Below, in pieces: positions 54,015-61,020 of a stretch of 64,000 bases of DNA. The stretch is taken from positions 1-64,000 of the forward strand of contig JAZSKB010000005.1 of NCBI GenBank assembly GCA_045534635.1, in the 5' to 3' direction. The position numbers and the translations under genes are program-made. The DNA comes from UBA1205 sp045534635. Lineage in GTDB: Bacteria; Bacteroidota; Bacteroidia; Bacteroidales; WCHB1-69. The notes beneath the pieces are model-generated. The model searched no databases. It was not told the origin of the DNA and was given only the letters and a program-made list of their open reading frames with translations. How positions within the stretch are numbered: the stretch's first letter is position 1; each line of letters begins with the position of its first letter.

Positions 54015-54851
54015 TTAATCTTTCTTTTCTGTAATGGAATCAACATAATCATACGCCGTCTTCTTCAGTTTATAAACGGGTTTGCCGAATTTATCATATT
54101 TTTCTAAATCAATAAAACCAGCTATATTTAACCTTTCGATAAAATTATCAAACTCCACTTCTTCTTTTCCATATTTTGCATAATATCGAAAATCACCAAA
54201 AACATAATAAACGCCTCCAATCACACCTTCCAAATAAGAATTCGCGTTTCTACTTTGTGTCCATCTTTTTATAATATCTATTTCATCATCAGAAAACTCT
54301 ATTTTTTGTGTCAAAGAAAGCGTTGTATCATCAGTTGCACCATCACTCCAATTATCATTTATATACAATTGTAGTTTTTCTGATATTTTACGTTCAAAAT
54401 CTTCTTTATCAGAAAATTCGCACCACAAAACATCACTTTTAATGCTTTCTTTGAAATCTTTGATTTTCTGCAATTGTTGAAGATCTACAGACGAAATATC
54501 ATCAACCGAGTTTTTGAAGAACACCATCACATCCTTGCCTGCCTTCCTGTGTTCTTTGATTTCCTCAACTGTGCCGCTGATTTCCCTATCGGTTGGCGAA
54601 CCTAATCTCGTACCAAATATGCAAATCATCAAATCGCTTTTCTCCACCAATTGCTCGTTCAACAATTTCTGTGGATGTTTCCCCATTGCTGGATACGAAC
54701 TTATGGACCAATGAATTGGCAACAACATCATTCTATTCTTCTCGGAATTGAGATTGTTCCAATTGTTCAACACCTCGCGTGCAATTGATATTTCCTCCTT
54801 GATGTCAGAAGGAGAACCTATCATTATTCTATAGACATGGGCTTGAAACAT
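54015..54851 (-). CDS. DUF4062 (TIR-like) protein with winged-helix-like tail
   Basis: A 278-residue protein. Residues about 1-170 match DUF4062 (YRIMIGSPSDIKEEISIARE, MMLLPIHWSISSYPAMGKHP, LLNEQLVEKSDLMICIFGTR, LGSPTDREISGTVEEIKEHR, KDVMVFFKNSVDD). DUF4062 is a flavodoxin/TIR-like domain found as the signalling part of bacterial NLR-like and other immune proteins. Residues about 195-275 are a helical, winged-helix-like domain (DEIDIIKRWTQSRNANSYLE, EFDNFIERLNIAGFIDLEKY). The N-terminal half has a higher G+C content than the C-terminal half. It starts 11 nt after the GHKL ATPase gene. A sensor or effector role in the defence system is inferred. Confidence 0.82.
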   Translation of the reverse strand: MFQAHVYRIMIGSPSDIKEEISIAREVLNNWNNLNSEKNRMMLLPIHWSISSYPAMGKHPQKLLNEQLVEKSDLMICIFGTRLGSPTDREISGTVEEIKEHRKAGKDVMVFFKNSVDDISSVDLQQLQKIKDFKESIKSDVLWCEFSDKEDFERKISEKLQLYINDNWSDGATDDTTLSLTQKIEFSDDEIDIIKRWTQSRNANSYLEGVIGGVYYVFGDFRYYAKYGKEEVEFDNFIERLNIAGFIDLEKYDKFGKPVYKLKKTAYDYVDSITEKKD

Positions 54852-54862
54852 TTCTTTAACTC

Positions 54863-56830
54863 TTAATTAAGTATTGCTGAATTATCAGATACCTCTGTCA
54901 TCACTTCGTCTAATGATACTGCTTTTGACAGATTGTCCCTCTCTAATCTCAGTTTTTCAAACAAGAATTTCAACCTCATTTCGACATCATTAACAAGTTG
55001 GCTCCATTTTTTCACATACAATCTAAAGTTATCTCCTTCCATTGTCAAACCAGTTAGTTTATCTGTTATCTTTCGATCAACGATATCATCATAATCTTGT
55101 CCGATTAAATAAAACGCCCATTGTTCACGATTGTCATTAAAACAATCTTGTTTCAAAATCACATCAATATATGTTTCAATTTGACCATACTCTTTATTTG
55201 TCAACTTTTTTATTGTGGTTGGATTTTTAATCTCCACAACAAGATTGTGGGGTGCTCCGTTTTTAAAATCAGCACCCGCCAAAAACAAATCCATTTCTTT
55301 ATATTTATTGGGGTGATCAATATATGTTTTTTCATCAACACCTCTCAACAAATAAATATATTTTCTTAATGCTTCTTCAAATTTAACTTCTTCTGCACAA
55401 ACAAATCTATATTCTTCACCAAAAATCCAATAGTGATTGACTATAAACTTTTGAAGATGTTTTATTTCTCCTGCTTGTAATTCATGCTTAAATACAATTT
55501 TTTTCAAATCCTCAATCATTAGTATTCTATCTGAAATAAGCTTGATTGTAGAAATGACATCTTTCAAACGCGTTGTATCTAATATTCTTGCAAATTCATC
55601 CCTATCGGCTTTATCTAAATCAACTACCGAGCCTATGATTTTTAGCAAACTCTCTCGTTCCCCTGAATCCATCATAAGATTCAACAATTGTAAAAAAATG
55701 GATTGCTGCTCAGTATTCAATTTTACGAAAACTTTGGGCTCAACTTCATATAAATTAACGACAAGTTCCTCTAACTCTTCCTTCCTTTTTCTTTCCCATT
55801 CAGAATCACCAAAAACCGGGAATACCTTATCCTTCTTAAACTTGTCTATCATCTTATATGCTTGTTCTTTTAAGAACGGACGGCGTTTTTCTTTCAAAAA
55901 TGCATTGAGTTTTTCTATCAATTCTTTATAAGTTTGCCTAGCTTCTTTCTTTTCAAACAATGATGGTGAAATACTCAAATCCTCCTTGCATTCCAACATT
56001 TCTTGTTCAAAAAAGTCATCAACAACAACAATGCTATGCCAGAAATCGTCTCCTTTTTTATTAAGCAGTGTAGTCTTTATTGCTTTAACATCCAATGAAT
56101 TGTTCAAAAAGTAAAACCTTGAATATTCATCATTTAGTTTTACATTCCATTGAAGATACTTACAATTAAAATCCTTTGTTCCAACAGCAATTTTAACAGT
56201 TTTGTTTTCTTGAATAATAGATTCATATTCGAGCACTTTGCCATTTATCACTATTTCAAATTCTGAATTAAGTTCTAAATACCATGCAAATTCTGCTTTC
56301 AAAAAAGGGATTAGTTTTTTATTGACAAATGCGATTGACATATCATCTGATAAACTTTCAAATTTTACACTTGTCCCAATGTGTTCTGCAGTTTCAGTAA
56401 TATCATTCGTATTATACTTTGTCAGATTTTCACTAATAATACTTATTTCATATTTAAAATTCTTTCCTTTCTTGTTATAAATTGTGTTCCAAACCGCTTT
56501 ATTCGCAAATTTAAAAAATGTCAGACGACCATATCCATTTTTCCCTCGTACAAACTCTCCATCATCGGTGGCATGTTTCTTTTGTGACTCAAGAATTGGC
56601 CTAAATTTATATTGTAAATCATCATAGCATATTCCACTTCCATCATCAACAATCGTTATTGACTTTATTGTGTCCAATTCTTTTGATTCCACTTCAAAAT
56701 CAATCGTGACTTTTTTTGCTTTCGCATCAAACCCATTCCATATATATTCAGCGATTGCCTTTTCCGGAGTGTATTTTTTTAGCATCCTCCGAATTCCCGT
56801 TGACGATAACTCTACTGATTCTGATTTCAT
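54863..56830 (-). CDS. GHKL ATPase fused to a PD-(D/E)XK Shedu-like nuclease domain
   Basis: A 655-residue two-part protein. Residues 1-200 are a GHKL (HSP90/MORC/MutL) ATPase: N box AEYIWNGFDA (27-36), DDGSGI (62-67) and GKNGYGRLTFF (96-106). Residues about 210-450 are helical and charged (connector or MORC-like arm). The C-terminus has WIFGEEYRFV (468-477) then D514, E533-x-K535 (EMDLFLAG, NLVVEIKNP) and Q551 in GQIETY, the PD-(D/E)XK layout of DUF4263/Shedu nucleases. The fusion suggests an ATP-driven clamp that switches on DNA cleavage. The gene is AT-rich like the chromosome but lies between two GC-rich genes. Function as an anti-phage effector is inferred. Confidence 0.82.
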   Translation of the reverse strand: MKSESVELSSTGIRRMLKKYTPEKAIAEYIWNGFDAKAKKVTIDFEVESKELDTIKSITIVDDGSGICYDDLQYKFRPILESQKKHATDDGEFVRGKNGYGRLTFFKFANKAVWNTIYNKKGKNFKYEISIISENLTKYNTNDITETAEHIGTSVKFESLSDDMSIAFVNKKLIPFLKAEFAWYLELNSEFEIVINGKVLEYESIIQENKTVKIAVGTKDFNCKYLQWNVKLNDEYSRFYFLNNSLDVKAIKTTLLNKKGDDFWHSIVVVDDFFEQEMLECKEDLSISPSLFEKKEARQTYKELIEKLNAFLKEKRRPFLKEQAYKMIDKFKKDKVFPVFGDSEWERKRKEELEELVVNLYEVEPKVFVKLNTEQQSIFLQLLNLMMDSGERESLLKIIGSVVDLDKADRDEFARILDTTRLKDVISTIKLISDRILMIEDLKKIVFKHELQAGEIKHLQKFIVNHYWIFGEEYRFVCAEEVKFEEALRKYIYLLRGVDEKTYIDHPNKYKEMDLFLAGADFKNGAPHNLVVEIKNPTTIKKLTNKEYGQIETYIDVILKQDCFNDNREQWAFYLIGQDYDDIVDRKITDKLTGLTMEGDNFRLYVKKWSQLVNDVEMRLKFLFEKLRLERDNLSKAVSLDEVMTEVSDNSAILN

Positions 56831-56865
56831 TGTTTTGTAATTTAATGTGTTTCACTTTTCTTTTT

Positions 56866-59800
56866 TTATTCCTCCCCCGATAACTCATCCCCCATCCGAT
56901 ACTTGATGTCGTAATTGATGATGAAGTCCAACTCCTCCTCCGTGAATCCATAGTGCTTCGCTAATACTTTGTCTATCTCGTCGATGATGGGCTTGGATTT
57001 AGATGGATGATATTCATCAAATTCAACTGTCCCTGTAGCTTTATAAACACACTGTTTTCTAATCGCATTTGATTTATAATCCATCATAAGTTTCGTTGAA
57101 AGACCTATTAATTCTTTTCTATGTTGTTGTGTCATAGAATTTAAATTTATCGGATAATTACAGATTTCTCTTTGGGTCAAGTCTCTACAATTTGAACACA
57201 ACAAGTTATACCAATAAAATAAAGAAGAATTCAAAACAGACAATGCTATCATAGCATTTTCACTATCATTTATATGGATAGGTTTAACATGTGAAGATAT
57301 GACAGTTTCTCCTTTATAATTAACAAAATATGGCACGAAATCTGTGAGTCTAACAAAATACTGAGGTGCATTATGATAATAAAGTGTGTTAGCAGGTTTA
57401 TTTGAATAGAAAAGCTGTATTGACTTTTGTTTGGATATTTTTTTAAACACACAATCAGCTATTTGATTCCCTATTTTAGGAATCGTTCCATCTAATATAG
57501 TAGCAGGATGTAGCATCTGTAGCTGAAACAAGAATCTTCTATTCTCAGAATACCATCTATTATATTTTGTTGAGAACACTTTAGAAACATTACCCGTTGT
57601 CAAAAAGATAGTAGCTCTAATATGTTCAAGATTATCAAAAAGTTTTCCGGGCCTATCATCAAAAGTGTAAATCCAACTAGTTTTCATACTTATTAAAGCC
57701 TGAGCACTTTTCATCCTTTCAGAACAAACAATGGGTAATTGTACAATCATTCCTATAAAAGACTCGTTAAATACAATTCTTAAACATCTTTCAAACACAA
57801 AAGCGTACAAGTTACCACATTCAATAGTCTTATATCCAAAATTATCAAGTTTATAATCTCTTTTTGCTTTGCTATACTCCACATAAGGCGGATTTCCAAT
57901 GATCACATCAAAGCCGCCGTTGCCGTTGATGATTTCATAGAACTCGGCCAACCAATGGAAAGGCTGGTGCGAGGCAAGCCACGCCTTATAATCAGCACCT
58001 CCCGAAGCCATAAACAAGCGGCGGTTGAGCAGGTCGTTCAAGGCTTTCAAGCGTTCCTTCAGGTCGGCTTTGGCGCGTTTGAATGTGGCCATATCGTCGC
58101 CTTGCGTGAGTTGGATGTGCTTGAACATATCGTAAGTGTGCGCCACCTTGTCCATCTCGTCCTCCAACTTCTGTTTCAATTCTTGGTTGGCCAACTCTTC
58201 CAAAATGTCCTTGGCAAAACTCAAGTCGCTGTCCAATTCTGCTTTCGTGGCATAGCCCACAAGGGTATTGCCGCAACGGATGTTGAAGTCGATGTCGGGC
58301 AAGGGGTCAAGACCGAGGTTGTCCTCGCACTTGTTCACCTCCACCACGGCCACCATCTTCAGAAAGAGGCGCAACTTGGCAATCTCGGTAGCCTCCACCA
58401 TAATGTCAACACCATAAAGGTTGTGCAAAATGATGCTCTTGTAGATGAAATACTGGATGTTGCTGCGGTATTTGTGCTCAATCTCCTGCAACTCGTCCTT
58501 AAACAGGTTGGGGTTTTTGTCCCGAAAGTCATACATCTTTGCAATGCAGACCTCATACAAAGGCTCAAGGATATTCAGCGCGGCAAAGAGGAATGCGCCC
58601 GAGCCGCAAGTGGGGTCAAGAATGGTCACCTTTTGCAATTCGGCATAGAAATGCTTCACCAACAGATGGTCGTCGGTGTGGTTCAGCAAGTCGTAAACGA
58701 ACTGGCGGATGTCAAGGTTGTAGGTAATGAAATCGTTGATGTTTGTTATCTCGCCGTTTTCAATCTTCGCCTTGATGCTGTTGTAACGCTGCAAACGCTC
58801 GATGGTTTCGCGCCAAATCTCGGTGGGCAAGGCAAAAGCCTCCGGGGTGCGGTCATTCCAATGCTTGCGGCGTTCCAAGAGATTGGGTTGCCGGGTATCG
58901 AGGCCAATGGCAATCTCTTCAGGAATCTCCAAACCCGCACCTTTCTTCACAGCGTCAAACACATAGCGGTCGCCGTTCTGTTTGAGGAAAGCCCACACCT
59001 CGCCGTTGGGCTTGAAGGGTTTTTCGTCGTGCTTGCGTGTGGCATCCATCAGATAGGGAACGATGGTGTTGTGCCCGATGTATTCGGTGATGTCCTCCTT
59101 GGTGTAGTAGGCTCCCATTTGAGCGCGGTCGTTGATGTATTGCTCAAAGATATAGCCCAGCACATCGGGGTTGATGTCCTTGCCTGTGGCGGTGAGGCGG
59201 TCGTCGAGGTGCCAATGCCACTTGTCGAAGAAGTCGAACAGTCTGTCGAAAGCGTCGTCGGCAATGTCGAGTTCGGCATAATCCTGTTCAATCTGATGCA
59301 CATCGAACATACCGCCGTTGAGATAGGGAATGCGGCCATACACATTTTCGAAATCGCGGTCGTGTTTCGGCGTGTTCAGTCCGCCGTGGAAAAGGGTGGT
59401 CAGAAAACCTTTGTAGAAACTGCTGAAGAAGCGGTTTTCGCCTCGCTCTTGTTTCGTCCATTCCAACTTGTTGCGCAGATAGTTCACATCACCGTCGAGG
59501 AAGCCTTTTTTCTGTATGAAATAGCAGAACATCAGCCGGTTGAGCATTACCGAGGTGTACCATTGCTTGTTGCGGTTGTCCTTGTCGGCAATCTGGTCGT
59601 CGATGCCCGAAATGAACTTGGCGAAGTTGGTGTGCTCTTTCTTGAAGCCTGTATAGAAGTCCTTGGTGACCTTTTCGGAATTGACGATGAAGGCAGCCTG
59701 CACCCGTTCCACCACATCCATGATGGTGGTCAGTTCATCCAAATCGAAGCATAAACCTTCCATTTTTTCGAACAGAAACCCCGCTGCTTCCGCATCAATG

Positions 59801-60144
59801 TATTCCACGATGACAATATCTCGCTTCTCCACCTTTTTCACAGGGACGGCCCAAAGATGGGGACAAGTGCCTTTCTGCATGAAGATGCAGATATAGTCAT
59901 TGGCTGAACGACGTAGTTTTGTGTCGAATTTCTTACACAACGAAGATGTTGGCAGATTGTCCACCTCACAAGTGAGCACTTGGAAGCCGTTGCGTTCGGC
60001 AATTAGATTAAATTCATAAGACGTTTCGTCCACTATAATGTCGAAATGTGTTTGTCCTTGTGGGTTGTTCCAGCCCATTTCCGTAATGAACAGCTCATGA
60101 AAATTGCTTTCTGAAACGTATTGGTTAAAGGTCCGTCTGTTCAT
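56866..60144 (-). CDS. Large Eco57I-type adenine DNA methyltransferase
   Basis: The ATG at 60144 (MNRRTFNQYVSESNFHELFI, 1092 residues) overlaps the BRO gene stop by 20 nt; the open frame to 60369 only shadows that gene. An N-terminal region of about 340 residues of unknown fold precedes a gamma-class N6-adenine methylase: motif X-like QMGAYYTKEDITEYIG (about 342-357), motif I ILDPTCGSGAFLF (508-520) and motif IV VIIGNPPYVEY (748-758), then a target-recognition domain (about 760-1045) and a conserved tail (HYGFTEEELDFIINYDIKYR). It probably marks self DNA. The G+C content falls sharply right at NPPY and rises again near the tail (see findings). No clear nuclease motif is in this chain. Confidence 0.88.
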   Translation of the reverse strand: MNRRTFNQYVSESNFHELFITEMGWNNPQGQTHFDIIVDETSYEFNLIAERNGFQVLTCEVDNLPTSSLCKKFDTKLRRSANDYICIFMQKGTCPHLWAVPVKKVEKRDIVIVEYIDAEAAGFLFEKMEGLCFDLDELTTIMDVVERVQAAFIVNSEKVTKDFYTGFKKEHTNFAKFISGIDDQIADKDNRNKQWYTSVMLNRLMFCYFIQKKGFLDGDVNYLRNKLEWTKQERGENRFFSSFYKGFLTTLFHGGLNTPKHDRDFENVYGRIPYLNGGMFDVHQIEQDYAELDIADDAFDRLFDFFDKWHWHLDDRLTATGKDINPDVLGYIFEQYINDRAQMGAYYTKEDITEYIGHNTIVPYLMDATRKHDEKPFKPNGEVWAFLKQNGDRYVFDAVKKGAGLEIPEEIAIGLDTRQPNLLERRKHWNDRTPEAFALPTEIWRETIERLQRYNSIKAKIENGEITNINDFITYNLDIRQFVYDLLNHTDDHLLVKHFYAELQKVTILDPTCGSGAFLFAALNILEPLYEVCIAKMYDFRDKNPNLFKDELQEIEHKYRSNIQYFIYKSIILHNLYGVDIMVEATEIAKLRLFLKMVAVVEVNKCEDNLGLDPLPDIDFNIRCGNTLVGYATKAELDSDLSFAKDILEELANQELKQKLEDEMDKVAHTYDMFKHIQLTQGDDMATFKRAKADLKERLKALNDLLNRRLFMASGGADYKAWLASHQPFHWLAEFYEIINGNGGFDVIIGNPPYVEYSKAKRDYKLDNFGYKTIECGNLYAFVFERCLRIVFNESFIGMIVQLPIVCSERMKSAQALISMKTSWIYTFDDRPGKLFDNLEHIRATIFLTTGNVSKVFSTKYNRWYSENRRFLFQLQMLHPATILDGTIPKIGNQIADCVFKKISKQKSIQLFYSNKPANTLYYHNAPQYFVRLTDFVPYFVNYKGETVISSHVKPIHINDSENAMIALSVLNSSLFYWYNLLCSNCRDLTQREICNYPINLNSMTQQHRKELIGLSTKLMMDYKSNAIRKQCVYKATGTVEFDEYHPSKSKPIIDEIDKVLAKHYGFTEEELDFIINYDIKYRMGDELSGEE

Positions 60145-61003
60145 TGTAGGTGTCGTTGTTTGTCGAATCAGTTTGTTCCGGGAGCAAGTAGTCGCTGGCC
60201 TTTGCTGGCGAGATAACGCTATGCCCCAGTTGGTTTTCCAATTGTTTGCGTGCGACTTTGGCCACACTGCCGCCATCCTTTGCAACCTTGGCCTGCTGTT
60301 GGAAACCTTGCGGGTCGCGTTGTTTGGAAAGTTCCGTGGCCGATGCTTCCGCCAAAATGTTGAAGGCAATTTCGAGGTTGGTCATATTGTCGCGCAAGTT
60401 CTCTTTTTTCAAGCCTTTGAACTGCTTGTATTGCTTGGTCGTGAAGCCGCTCCATTCTCGAGTGATGATGTCGGTAAGCGAAGCATATTCCAAGCCTTCC
60501 TTTACGCCAGTGCGTTTCCATTCATCGGTGAGTTCTTTCCTCACCTCGATTGACTTGATGCGCTGGTTGATCCAAGCATCACTGTAGCCCAATCGTTTGT
60601 AGTCGATGATGGCCTGGTCGATACTCCTTTCCGGGTCTTGCATTTGGTCGATGCGCTGGCTGGCCACTTGGGCCATCCATTGCTTGAAAGGCTCGACCTT
60701 GGGCGAAGGGATGGATTGGATGAGGCGGAAAAGTTGCTCTGTATCAGCAACATCAGTCATTCGCATCTTGCCATCAGCAGCAAGAAGTTTCAACTGGTGA
60801 CAATTTGTCACCGTTTCATTTCCTTCTTCTTTTAGTCTTTGCTTTAATTTGTTCCAGTATTTACGTGCGGTCAAGACGTCTTTGCTGTCCGTAAGTACAG
60901 CACACACATCCACAATGGAAAAATACCATTTCTCTTCTTGGTCGTCCCAAACGGTACGGACCTTTTTTTGTTCAAACAGTTGTAATGCTTCTCGTTTAGT
61001 CAT
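60125..61003 (-). CDS. BRO-N family protein (DinD/antirepressor-like)
   Basis: A 292-residue protein. The N-terminal BRO-N-like DNA-binding domain is at about 10-100 (VRTVWDDQEEKWYFSIVDVC, VLTARKYWNKLKQRLKEEGN, LKLLAADGKMRMTDVADTEQ, RLIQSIPSPKVEPFKQWMAQ). The rest (YASLTDIITREWSGFTTKQY, KQFKGLKKENLRDNMTNLEI, AFNILAEASATELSKQRDPQ) matches the C-terminal region of the DinD and BRO-family proteins often found in restriction loci. A role as regulator or DNA-damage-linked accessory is inferred. It starts 17 nt after the helicase stop and overlaps the methylase start. Confidence 0.85.
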   Translation of the reverse strand: MTKREALQLFEQKKVRTVWDDQEEKWYFSIVDVCAVLTDSKDVLTARKYWNKLKQRLKEEGNETVTNCHQLKLLAADGKMRMTDVADTEQLFRLIQSIPSPKVEPFKQWMAQVASQRIDQMQDPERSIDQAIIDYKRLGYSDAWINQRIKSIEVRKELTDEWKRTGVKEGLEYASLTDIITREWSGFTTKQYKQFKGLKKENLRDNMTNLEIAFNILAEASATELSKQRDPQGFQQQAKVAKDGGSVAKVARKQLENQLGHSVISPAKASDYLLPEQTDSTNNDTYNEQTDL

Positions 61004-61020
61004 ATCTCAAATGTTTTTAT

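Noticed and set aside
57955..59754. A 599-codon open frame on the plus strand opposite the methyltransferase gene
   Set aside because: It is antisense to a gene with clear methylase motifs, lies in a GC-rich stretch where long antisense frames are expected, and has no motif or start signal of its own.
60145..60369. Methyltransferase start at 60369
   Set aside because: It lies within the BRO-N coding region and encodes residues with no similarity to the family; the ATG at 60144 gives a 20-nt overlap typical of operons.
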